From: Hyphomicrobiales bacterium
GTDB lineage: Bacteria > Pseudomonadota > Alphaproteobacteria > Rhizobiales > Rhizobiaceae
Length of the DNA: 64,000 nt
NCBI GenBank assembly: GCA_021775415.1
Contig: JAJFHV010000013.1
Coordinates: 1-64,000 of the forward strand
Direction of reading: 5' to 3'
A model generated the notes under the pieces. The model was not told the origin of the DNA. It searched no databases and saw nothing but the letters and a program-made list of their open reading frames with translations. The translations under genes were made by a program, and so were the position numbers. Position 1 is the stretch's first letter. Each line of letters starts with the position of its first letter. Shown piece after piece: positions 1-7,406 of the stretch.

Positions 1-61
1 CGCGTTTGTGCATTGTACTTGTCTTGCCGGTCATCCAACCGGCGCCCGTTCACGCAGCGGC

Positions 62-86
62 GGTTTGGCTAGTCGCCAAACCTTTT
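62..86 (+). terminator. Rho-independent terminator of a gene left of the window
   Basis: A perfect 8-bp stem (GGTTTGGC at 62-69, GCCAAACC at 75-82) with a 5-nt loop is followed by TTTT at 83-86. It probably ends a transcript entering from beyond the left edge. I recognise no gene in the first 200 bases. Confidence 0.5.
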
Positions 87-161
87 GCTGGCACGGAGCG
101 GGGTTTTCATGACGCTACTTCGAAAGGAGTGAGTGAATGCAAGTGCTTGCGCAAAATTTCC

Positions 162-200
162 TTCACCCTCATCCTGAGCCTGTCGAAGGGCCAGGGTGAA
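162..200 (+). repeat. Palindromic intergenic repeat, left copy
   Basis: A 39-bp element with perfect 8-bp inverted ends (TTCACCCT and AGGGTGAA) and the core CCTGAGCCTGTCGAAGG. An inverted, almost identical copy lies at 502-539. It ends 9 bp before the GIY-YIG start codon, and its right edge supplies the AAGGG at 199-203 that could serve as ribosome binding site. Repeats with this core are, from memory, scattered through many proteobacterial genomes; copy number in this genome cannot be seen here. Confidence 0.8.
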
Positions 201-208
201 GGGCGACG

Positions 209-532
209 GTGAACGAAATGGAAGCAACAATCTACATCGTGAAATGCAGTGACGACTCCTATTACACCGGCCTTACAAAACAGGAGATTGATGCAAGAAT
301 TTGGGAGCACAATGCTGGAATCAATCGTGGCTATACCTTCAAGCGAAGGCCGGTAGAACTGGTGTTCATGGAAGTCTACGAACGAATAACCGATGCGATT
401 GCCAGAGAACGCCAAATCAAGGGATGGTCACGCGCAAAAAAGGAAGCTCTGATTGCATTGAATTATGAAGACCTTCCCGAACTTTCAAAGAACCGGCAAG
501 CGCACCCTCGCCCTTCGACAGGCTCAGGATGA
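209..532 (+). CDS. GIY-YIG nuclease family protein (UPF0213-like)
   Basis: A 107-residue single-domain protein of the small GIY-YIG superfamily, related to UPF0213/YhbQ-type proteins. Visible motifs are TIYIVK followed by YYTGLT (the GIY and YIG strands), R30 in the first helix (DARIWEH) and E67 in ARERQIKGWSR, the expected metal-binding glutamate region. The GTG start has AAGGG five bases upstream; an in-frame ATG at 218 is the alternative. The last ten codons and the stop lie inside the downstream repeat copy (502-539), so the tail AHPRPSTGSG is repeat-encoded. The family is predicted to cleave DNA; the substrate is unknown, and a link to the flanking repeats is my inference. Confidence 0.85.
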   Translation: MNEMEATIYIVKCSDDSYYTGLTKQEIDARIWEHNAGINRGYTFKRRPVELVFMEVYERITDAIARERQIKGWSRAKKEALIALNYEDLPELSKNRQAHPRPSTGSG

Positions 533-539
533 GGGTGAA
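502..539 (-). repeat. Palindromic intergenic repeat, right (inverted) copy
   Basis: The reverse complement matches the copy at 162-200 over about 37 bases, with one internal mismatch and a different last base or two. It provides the 3' end and TGA stop (530-532) of the GIY-YIG gene. The two copies point towards each other across the gene, giving a small inverted-repeat-bounded unit of about 380 bp. Confidence 0.8.
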
Positions 540-558
540 AAGAAAAGGATAGCCTCCC

Positions 559-831
559 ATGAACAAACAAACCATCACCAAATTTGCCGCTGCCAAAGCG
601 GAAGCGCATTTCAGCGAAGCTTGGCGCACATGTCGCCACACGGAATGTCAAAGACGCCAGACCTGTACCGGCGGTCCACGCGGTACTTGTCGTAAAACCA
701 ATGGCAAGCCTCTGTGCGCAATTGCGAATGAGAGTTGTCCCCAAACACACCTGTTCCCACACGCAATGGCTGTGCTAGATTCTGCCGATGGCAAAAGCAG
801 CAACTCCAAAAAAGAACCCCCGAAAACGTAA
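559..831 (+). CDS. Small cysteine-rich hypothetical protein
   Basis: A 90-residue ORF with six cysteines, four of them in a CRHTEC...TCTGGPRGTCR block around residues 25-44, followed by an LCA...SCP pair. The spacing suggests a metal-binding or disulfide-bonded knuckle, and the sequence resembles small uncharacterised rhizobial proteins I cannot name. The start has AAGGA about ten bases upstream. The end overlaps the next gene by 44 bp in another frame, and the last ~20 residues are low complexity, so the protein may be real while its annotated end is unusual. No function can be assigned. Confidence 0.5.
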   Translation: MNKQTITKFAAAKAEAHFSEAWRTCRHTECQRRQTCTGGPRGTCRKTNGKPLCAIANESCPQTHLFPHAMAVLDSADGKSSNSKKEPPKT

Positions 832-2815
832 AACGCCAGCCAAGGCGCTGACCCTGCGCGGATCAAAGCTGGAAGATTTTGAACCGCTGCTTCCGGCGGA
901 AGAAAAACTCCGCCAACGCGCCGCACGGGGCGAAGATTGCGAAGTTGACGACTTCAACGGCAAGCGCCCGGAAAAAGTCACCGATGATAACACCGTACGC
1001 GCCGCCTTCCTGCGCTACATGATTTTGGGCGGCTGCGAAAAGTCACCAATCCACACGCGGGGCATAAACTTGAATGGCGCATTTGTAATGTGCCGGAAAG
1101 ACGGCGCTCTTGGCAAAGGGTTGGATCTGGAGGCATCGAACATTGACCATGATGTGGGGTTGTTTGATTGCTATGTCGATGGATCGATATTCCTTCTCGG
1201 CGGATCGGTAAAAGGCTTGTACCTCAATGGCAGCTATGTTGATGAGGTCAACGCCGATGGGCTGCAAACCAAGGGTAACGTATTCTTGCACAAGGGTTTC
1301 AAGGCTTCCGGCGAGGTGCGGTTTATGGGGGCAAAACTGGGTGGTGATCTTGATTGCGTTGACGGCATGTTTGAAGGGCAAGAAATCTCGCTTCAGTGTG
1401 ACGGCTTGGAAACCAAGGGCGCCGTTTTCTTAAATGAAGGTTTCAAAGCATCCGGCGAAGTACGGTTTTTAAATGCAAAACTTGGCGGTGACTTAACCTG
1501 CCGCAACGGGCAGTTCAGTTCGGGTTTGGACGCACAGAATGCGCACGTAGATAAAAACGTCTGGCTGGATGACAGTTTTGTAGCAAACAAAACAGTAGCA
1601 TTCCGCAACGCCACTATTGGTGGCAACCTACACTGTGAAGGTGGGACCTTTGCTGATCCCAACATCGCGTTCATCGCCAACCGCGCAAAAATCGATGGTA
1701 ATGTGGATTTTGGCAAAGCAAAAGCTGCAGGAACAATTGCACTGACCGGCACGGAAATTGGCGGAGACTTTACGCCGCAGGGTGCAGTGCTGGAAGGGGC
1801 GCCCGCCCTACAACTGCGCAATTCCAAAATCGGAGGAACCCTGTTCTGGCGCTCGCTCGGCTTTGCAAATGGCGAGGTGGATTTTGGTGGCGCGTCCTGC
1901 ACCACCATCAACATGGACGGCCAAAGCTGGATGCGCAAACGGCCGGAGTATATGGAGCGAAAACCGAAGAACGAAGAGAGCGAGGCCACTGCCAAGCAAC
2001 AAGCCGATCCGGAAAATGGCGAAGCGGAAACAAAAGAACCGGAAAAGAAAACCCAGTTTGCCACAAGACTTGCCAACTTCACCTACAAGGGGTTCTCCGA
2101 ACTGCCCGACGGCTGCAAGGCCAATTTCTGGATTGAATGGTTGAAGCAACAACCCGATGATCATCTCGGGAAACGCTTCCGCCCCCGCCCCTGGGCACAA
2201 CTGGCCGAGGTACTTGAATCCATGGGCTTTGAAGAAGAAGCCCGTGATATCCGCATCGAAAAACAGAAAATGCAAACCCGTTTCATGGCCCATCATGAAC
2301 CCGTTGCGCTTGATGGCTTTAATCTGACCCATCAATTGCAGGTGTTCTGGCGTAGTTTCCTGTGGGGACCAGTGGTGGATTATGGATATCGCCCCGGCAA
2401 GGCGCTGCTATGGCTTGCGGGCCTGGTGGTGATTGGTTGGTTTGTCTATTTTCTTGCCGCCGAAAACGGTGTCATGACGCCAACCCATCCACTCATCTAC
2501 AAGGAAGCACGTGCCGGTGGCACCATCCCTGGATGGTGCGCGGAAAACTGGGTATATTTTCCCGATGAAAGCTGTGCGACCGCCATGCCCTCGGAGTATT
2601 CCGAGTTCTTTCCATTGATCTATGCCGCCGATGTGGCCCTGCCGGTGGTTAATCTGCGCATGGAAGATGATTGGGCACCGCGAGTAGTCAATACGATAGG
2701 TGAGCGCGATTATCTCGGCCTGTTTGTCCGGACCTGGGAATGGTTCCTGATCGCTGCCGGTTGGGTATTATCACTGCTGTTTGTATCCGCAGTTGGCGGC
2801 AGCATCCGGCGATAA
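788..2815 (+). CDS. Repeat-rich membrane-anchored protein, function unknown
   Basis: A 675-residue protein. A basic N-terminus (Lys/Arg/Pro-rich, residues 1-20) is followed by a domain at about 95-380 made of short degenerate units with the pattern ...G.V.F....F.A.G.V.F..A.IGG.L.C. Two nearly identical ~48-residue units start near residues 158 and 206. The pattern, with alternating hydrophobic residues and glycines, suggests a right-handed beta-helix, somewhat like pentapeptide-repeat or bactofilin folds. A charged Glu/Lys linker (about 385-424) precedes two transmembrane segments, near 536-558 and 653-671, separated by a ~95-residue extracytoplasmic segment. Similar proteins are often left as hypothetical. 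ATG start chosen; it overlaps the preceding ORF. Confidence 0.8.
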   Translation: MAKAATPKKNPRKRKTPAKALTLRGSKLEDFEPLLPAEEKLRQRAARGEDCEVDDFNGKRPEKVTDDNTVRAAFLRYMILGGCEKSPIHTRGINLNGAFVMCRKDGALGKGLDLEASNIDHDVGLFDCYVDGSIFLLGGSVKGLYLNGSYVDEVNADGLQTKGNVFLHKGFKASGEVRFMGAKLGGDLDCVDGMFEGQEISLQCDGLETKGAVFLNEGFKASGEVRFLNAKLGGDLTCRNGQFSSGLDAQNAHVDKNVWLDDSFVANKTVAFRNATIGGNLHCEGGTFADPNIAFIANRAKIDGNVDFGKAKAAGTIALTGTEIGGDFTPQGAVLEGAPALQLRNSKIGGTLFWRSLGFANGEVDFGGASCTTINMDGQSWMRKRPEYMERKPKNEESEATAKQQADPENGEAETKEPEKKTQFATRLANFTYKGFSELPDGCKANFWIEWLKQQPDDHLGKRFRPRPWAQLAEVLESMGFEEEARDIRIEKQKMQTRFMAHHEPVALDGFNLTHQLQVFWRSFLWGPVVDYGYRPGKALLWLAGLVVIGWFVYFLAAENGVMTPTHPLIYKEARAGGTIPGWCAENWVYFPDESCATAMPSEYSEFFPLIYAADVALPVVNLRMEDDWAPRVVNTIGERDYLGLFVRTWEWFLIAAGWVLSLLFVSAVGGSIRR

Positions 2816-3010
2816 ATCTATCCCCGCATCTCCAGCTTGCCAAACAATTGTGATGGTATGGGAAAGGAATTCCCTGCGTGGCAGCACAAGCGGGCGTAGT
2901 CCGTGCAAGTGCGTGAACGCGCGCTCGCCGGATGGCGAGCAAGGTAAATAAATTAATGGAGGTGCGATGGATCAAATTAGTTCGCGTCCGAAGAGCACAC
3001 CACCACTCTC

Positions 3011-3131
3011 GTCATCCTCGGGCTTGACCCGAGGATCCACTCCGATCTGCTTCGAAAAACACAAGAATGTTGTTTGGGAGAGATAGCGGTATGGACCCCC
3101 GGAACCGGGTGATGCCCGGTCCGAGGATGAC
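3011..3131. repeat. Composite palindromic repeat (rhizobial intergenic type)
   Basis: About 120 bp with perfect 11-bp terminal inverted repeats (GTCATCCTCGG at 3011-3021 and its complement at 3121-3131). The left arm contains the hairpin CCTCGGG-CTTGA-CCCGAGG and the right arm a C/G-rich inverted block. Elements beginning GTCATCCTCGGGCTTGACCC are, from memory, common between genes in Hyphomicrobiales. It fills most of the 326-bp gap between the repeat-rich membrane protein and asd. The left part of the gap (2816-3010) shows only a 7-bp hairpin at 2923-2940 and no supportable gene. Confidence 0.75.
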
Positions 3132-3141
3132 CATGCTAATA

Positions 3142-4173
3142 TTATGCCGCGTTGCGGGTCTGCAGCAAATTACGATTGACCAGAAGTTCCGCAATCTGGA
3201 CCGTGTTAAGCGCTGCACCCTTGCGAAGGTTGTCGGAAACGACCCAAAGATTAAGACCATTCTCAACCGTAATGTCCTCACGGATGCGGGAAATGTAGGT
3301 CGCATCCTCACCGGCACATTCATACGGCGTCATGTAGGTTTCCTCTTCCGCGTTATCGACAACCAGACAGCCCGGTGCTTCACGCAGAATGCTCCGCGCT
3401 TCATCGGCGGAAATCGGCTTTTCAAACTCGATATTGACCGCTTCCGAATGGCCGACAAATACCGGCACCCGCACCGCGGTACAGGTCACCTTGATATTCT
3501 TGTCGAGCATCTTCTTGGTCTCGGCCAGCACCTTCCACTCTTCCTTGGTGTAGCCGTCCTCCATGAAACTATCGATATGCGGGATGACGTTAAATGCGAT
3601 GCGCTTCGGGAATTTCTCGGATTCAACCGGATCGGCCACAAATACAGCGCGGGTCTGGTTGAACAATTCATCCATCGCTTCCTTGCCGGCACCCGAAACC
3701 GACTGATAGGTCGAGACTACGATGCGCTTGATCTTGGCCACATCATGCAGCGGCTTCAGCGCCACAACCAGTTGGGCGGTCGAGCAATTGGGATTGGCGA
3801 TGATGTTCTTGTTGCGGAAACCCTCGATTGCATCAGCATTGACCTCCGGCACGATCAGCGGTACCGCAGAATCATACCGCCAGGCAGACGAGTTATCGAT
3901 GACGACGCAACCCTGTTTGGCGATCTTCGGTGCCCATTCCTTGGAGGTTTCACCACCGGCAGACATCAGCGCAATGTCGGTATCGGAAAAATCATACGAA
4001 TCCAGCGCCTTCACCTTCAGCGTCGCGTCGCCGAAAGAGACCTCAAGTCCCTGGCTGCGGCGCGATGCGATCGGCACGACCGTGTCTGCGGGAAAGCCAC
4101 GCTCATGCAGAATGTCGAGCAGCTCCCTGCCGACATTGCCGGTAGCGCCAATAATTGCGATTTTATAACCCAT
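3142..4173 (-). CDS. asd: Aspartate-semialdehyde dehydrogenase
   Basis: Catalyses NADPH-dependent reduction of aspartyl phosphate to aspartate semialdehyde, the branch point to lysine/diaminopimelate, threonine and methionine. The 343 residues match the usual length. The N-terminal Rossmann motif GATGNVG (residues 9-15), the nucleophile C130 in NPNCSTAQ and the SVSGAGKEAMDE segment are clear. A GAGG ribosome site lies 8 bases before the ATG. No partner gene is adjacent; an interrupted small ORF sits directly upstream, and a palindromic repeat lies just past the stop where a terminator might be expected. Confidence 0.97.
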   Translation of the reverse strand: MGYKIAIIGATGNVGRELLDILHERGFPADTVVPIASRRSQGLEVSFGDATLKVKALDSYDFSDTDIALMSAGGETSKEWAPKIAKQGCVVIDNSSAWRYDSAVPLIVPEVNADAIEGFRNKNIIANPNCSTAQLVVALKPLHDVAKIKRIVVSTYQSVSGAGKEAMDELFNQTRAVFVADPVESEKFPKRIAFNVIPHIDSFMEDGYTKEEWKVLAETKKMLDKNIKVTCTAVRVPVFVGHSEAVNIEFEKPISADEARSILREAPGCLVVDNAEEETYMTPYECAGEDATYISRIREDITVENGLNLWVVSDNLRKGAALNTVQIAELLVNRNLLQTRNAA

Positions 4174-4185
4174 GGTATTAGCCTC

Positions 4186-4406
4186 TTAATGCGCTCTCAT
4201 AATGTGACGGATCGGTTCCGCCTTGCTCTCCCACTCTTCGGCCCGCAAGACCCCGGAGAGCAATCGGGCACAAACGGAAGTCGTCAGACCTTCGGGGTCT
4301 TCGTAATCTTCGTGAATATCTTGATTGCCGGAAAGGTGGAGACGCCACCAGCGGCGTCAAACGCCGGGCGGTTCATAGTTTCTGTGGTCAAATTAAAGTT
4401 GGTCAC
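4186..4406 (-). pseudogene. Interrupted small ORF or leader peptide upstream of asd
   Basis: On the minus strand a GTG at 4406 with AGGAG six bases upstream opens a 40-codon frame ending at TGA 4284-4286; its last 13 residues (IKIFTKITKTPKV) are mostly Ile, Lys and Thr. A second, shifted frame reads on with good codon usage (NQDIHEDYEDPEG...WESKAEPIRHIMRAH) to a TAA at 4186, 12 bases before the asd start. Joined by a one-base shift near 4325-4335 the two would make a ~70-residue protein. Alternatively the first frame is a leader peptide: AAGACCCCG and CGGGGTCTT in this stretch can pair. I favour a frameshifted small gene, with low confidence. It fills most of the 306-bp gap before the acetyltransferase. 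Confidence 0.35.
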
Positions 4407-4479
4407 AACCATCTCCTGTTGGCGATGGTCATACGCAGATTTTGTGAAGAGTCAATTACTTCAAGGATGCAGGGAAGGC

Positions 4480-4986
4480 TTAGCTCCAGCCAAAGGCTAC
4501 TTTTTCGAGTCTCTTGTCATCAAAATGCTCGGAACCCTTGGCAATTGCCTTGCCGCCGGCATTTTCATAAAACGAAATCGCAGGGTTATTGTCAGCCAAA
4601 ACCCATACTGCCGTGCCTTTGTATGCCCGGCGTTTCAATTCGGAACGCGCATCCATGAAAAGCTTGCTACCGAGACCGATGCCCTGGAATTCGGGCTTCA
4701 GATAAATTTCATAAATCTCGCCCTGATACGGAAAGGTACTTACCCGGTTCGGGCCAAGCGTTACATAGCCGGCAACCTCGTCATTAAGTTCAGCCACCAG
4801 AATAATGGTCGAGCGGCGAATGGCATTGGCCCACCAGCCAGCATCGCGCCGATTGATCATGCGGGTCAGCGCCTTGTAGGGCACAATGCCGGAATAGGCA
4901 TTTTTCCAGGACTGCGCATGGACATCCGCGATATCACACGCATCATCCGGCACCGCACGTCTGGTCTCTGCAACGATAGTAAACAT
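4480..4986 (-). CDS. GNAT family N-acetyltransferase
   Basis: A 168-residue single-domain acetyltransferase. The acetyl-CoA pyrophosphate-binding loop is QGIGLG (residues 101-106) in the context EIYLKPEFQGIGLGSKL, preceded by the VAGYVTLG strand and followed by VLADNNPAISFYENAGG, which is typical of motif B. The substrate cannot be told from sequence. It is read on the same strand as asd but separated from it by about 300 bp, so it is probably its own unit. Confidence 0.9.
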   Translation of the reverse strand: MFTIVAETRRAVPDDACDIADVHAQSWKNAYSGIVPYKALTRMINRRDAGWWANAIRRSTIILVAELNDEVAGYVTLGPNRVSTFPYQGEIYEIYLKPEFQGIGLGSKLFMDARSELKRRAYKGTAVWVLADNNPAISFYENAGGKAIAKGSEHFDDKRLEKVAFGWS

Positions 4987-5219
4987 GGGACGATCATAAG
5001 TTTACTTTTTGTTAACCACCAAGCGAATTCCGCAAAGATCCGCCATTTTGTGATCAAATATGCAGGAAAGTTCTCGAGTGTTGTATTTTGTCCACAGCTA
5101 GAGGGCGATTGTCCGGGCATTCGTCACAAAAATCCAGCCGGTAAACACCCATCAGACCGTCTGATGATGGCATGTGGCAATATTTGCCCTTTGCCGTGAA
5201 CGCCTGTAGGTCATATTCC

Positions 5220-5963
5220 ATGAAAAAGACTATCGGCGAGATCATCTGGGGCACTCATTCTAGGCTTGGCCATTGCTTTGACTACGTCATGATCGGACTG
5301 ATTCTGCTGTCACTTGTCGGCATGATCATCAATTCAATGCCCGACATCCCCAATGTGCTAAGATCCGCATGTGGTGTACTGGAACTTCTCATAATCCTGA
5401 TTTTCACCGCCGAATACCTGCTGCGACTTTGGACAGCCGAGAAAGCTTTCAAATACGTCTTCAGCTTTTGGGGGTTTATAGATGTGATCGCGATACTGCC
5501 GTTCTGGCTGGCACTCGGTTCCGGCTGGGAAGCCGCACGAACCATGCGGATGTTACGAATTCTCAGATTGTTGAAACTCGCCCGCTACGTCGCCGCGTCT
5601 GATAGAATCCATATTGCATTTGAGCTGGTATGGCGCGAACTGGTCATCGCGTTTTTTATTGCCCTGCTCGTCATCCTCATTGCAGCCGTTGGCATATACA
5701 GCTTCGAACATGCGGCCCAGCCGGAATCATTCGCTTCCATTCCACATTCGCTGTGGTTTGCAGTCGCTACCCTGACAACCGTCGGTTACGGCGATGTCAC
5801 ACCGATTACAGCAGGTGGAAAAATCTTCACATTCATAGTCCTGATGGTCGGGATTGCGATTGTTGCGATACCAACCAGTCTCATTACATCCGGCCTTACC
5901 CAGGCCAGACAAATTCACGAAGAGCGTTTGGCAAAATCCAAAAAGCCGCCCAAAGGAAAATAG
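5220..5963 (+). CDS. Voltage-gated-type potassium channel subunit
   Basis: A 247-residue inner-membrane ion channel. It has six predicted transmembrane helices, an arginine-rich S4-like segment (residues 107-122, RTMRMLRILRLLKLAR) and a pore helix followed by the K+ selectivity filter TVGYGD (187-192). The C-terminus is a short Lys-rich cytoplasmic tail without a ligand-binding domain, unlike larger channels carrying a cNMP or RCK domain. The start at ATG 5220 was chosen because S1 follows immediately; an upstream in-frame start at 5172 would add 16 unconvincing residues. Its stop codon directly abuts the stop of the convergent TAXI gene. Confidence 0.93.
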   Translation: MKKTIGEIIWGTHSRLGHCFDYVMIGLILLSLVGMIINSMPDIPNVLRSACGVLELLIILIFTAEYLLRLWTAEKAFKYVFSFWGFIDVIAILPFWLALGSGWEAARTMRMLRILRLLKLARYVAASDRIHIAFELVWRELVIAFFIALLVILIAAVGIYSFEHAAQPESFASIPHSLWFAVATLTTVGYGDVTPITAGGKIFTFIVLMVGIAIVAIPTSLITSGLTQARQIHEERLAKSKKPPKGK

Positions 5964-7328
5964 TCAGACTTTTTTTGCGGCAATTTCATTGGTGCGATCA
6001 TTAAGCATTTCACGCACCGATTCCCAAAGCAGCGAGAACGACTGGAAGCCTTCCTCTGTAACCTCATCCGTATCGAGCGCACGCACCACTTTCTCAAGCA
6101 CGGCGAACATCTCGCCCTTGAATTCCTTGATGTCATTGGGATTAGTGGTAGCGCGAGCTTTCTCGGCAATGTCCAGAAGAATGTAATTATAGCTGTCCAT
6201 CCGGTCTTTCTGGGTAGACATAAAGCGCGATCTAAGCGCAATGAGCCCTGATCCAAGCATTGCAGCCACCGTAATCATCAAGGCAATAGGCTCGGCGTTT
6301 TCCTGAAGAAAGGATGGCTGGTCCCGGTTGAAATAGCGTTCCGCACCCAAGTGCAGCGGTACACTCAAGCCCGCAGAAAGGTCTGGACGGATAATGGCGG
6401 AGGCGAGCGCAAACCGGATTGTGAGGTCAAGTCGGTGCTCAAACAACACACTGGTAAGTTCTCGAATTACCTCTTCGTCCAAATCTTCTCTGGTTACCAG
6501 AACGCGGTTAACGACAACGGCCTTCATGTCATTGCGCGGTGTCGGGGTCCTGCCCAGAAATGCTCCCTTGGGAACAGTGCCGGTTTGTAAAAATGGCCGC
6601 TTGATTGCAATCGCATCCGCCTGATCAATTTCCAGATACCGCATTTTGATTTTCTTCAACTGCGCGTCTGCAAACAGATTTAGCAACAGCCGATCCCGTA
6701 AAGATCGAACCGTAAAAAGCGCATCCACACGACCGTCCAGCAATTCCTCAGATGCCAGCGCAAAAGACTTGGCCTGCCATTTCACTCCGCTGATCGAAAG
6801 ATCATAATGGTCACCCACAATCCAGAAAGAACGAAACTCGTCCGTTCCAAACAGCGGAATAGCAACACGCTTTCCTTCCAGATCCGTAACATTTCTGATC
6901 CCGCTATCGGCCCTGGTGATGATTTGAAAATAATCGGGAAACAATTCCGCAATCATCCGCACATCGTTGATCACCGGTGTGTCGGATCGAATGGTCGCCA
7001 GATCCATCTTACCCTGATTGAGCAGCGAAATATTCTCGCTGGAATCCAGGGTTGCAGTGACATCAACCACAATCCGGTCCGAATGACGGCTTACGACTTC
7101 CGCGACCTCTTTCATCAACTCATAGGAATCAGAACGATAGGGCCCGGCACCAATTTTCAGGACAATCGGCCCCAGTTCGCGGTTGATATAAAAATATCCA
7201 CCAACGCTCGAGCCCACCAGCAGCAAAGTCAAAAACACTGCAAACAGTCGAAAGCGCTTGTTCTTTTTGGTGTTGATATTTGCAACCCGGGACGAAGGAT
7301 CACTCCACTGATTTTTATTTCCGACCAT
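5964..7328 (-). CDS. TAXI family TRAP-type solute-binding protein, membrane anchored
   Basis: A 454-residue periplasmic receptor of the TAXI (TRAP-associated extracytoplasmic immunogenic) family. An N-terminal membrane segment near residues 26-48 leads into the binding domain, which starts with the family motif GAGPYRSDSYEL and contains LNQGKMDLATIRSD and GKRVAIP. A second membrane helix near 350-370 is followed by about 80 cytoplasmic residues with helical, charged character, so the protein is probably membrane-bound at both ends of its receptor domain. No TRAP permease gene (dctM/dctQ type) is nearby, so its transport or sensing role is unclear. GGAG lies 5 bases before the ATG. Confidence 0.85.
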   Translation of the reverse strand: MVGNKNQWSDPSSRVANINTKKNKRFRLFAVFLTLLLVGSSVGGYFYINRELGPIVLKIGAGPYRSDSYELMKEVAEVVSRHSDRIVVDVTATLDSSENISLLNQGKMDLATIRSDTPVINDVRMIAELFPDYFQIITRADSGIRNVTDLEGKRVAIPLFGTDEFRSFWIVGDHYDLSISGVKWQAKSFALASEELLDGRVDALFTVRSLRDRLLLNLFADAQLKKIKMRYLEIDQADAIAIKRPFLQTGTVPKGAFLGRTPTPRNDMKAVVVNRVLVTREDLDEEVIRELTSVLFEHRLDLTIRFALASAIIRPDLSAGLSVPLHLGAERYFNRDQPSFLQENAEPIALMITVAAMLGSGLIALRSRFMSTQKDRMDSYNYILLDIAEKARATTNPNDIKEFKGEMFAVLEKVVRALDTDEVTEEGFQSFSLLWESVREMLNDRTNEIAAKKV

Positions 7329-7406
7329 TAATACTCCACCCCTGCAATTTTCGTATCAGAGGCGATGTAATTTTGGCAATACCAATCGTTGTTATTTGGC
7401 CGCTTG

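Noticed and set aside
3067-5199. A 710-codon open frame on the plus strand across asd, the gap and the acetyltransferase
   Set aside because: It is antisense to two well-supported genes, has no matching family and no ribosome site; a chance absence of stops opposite codon-biased genes explains it.
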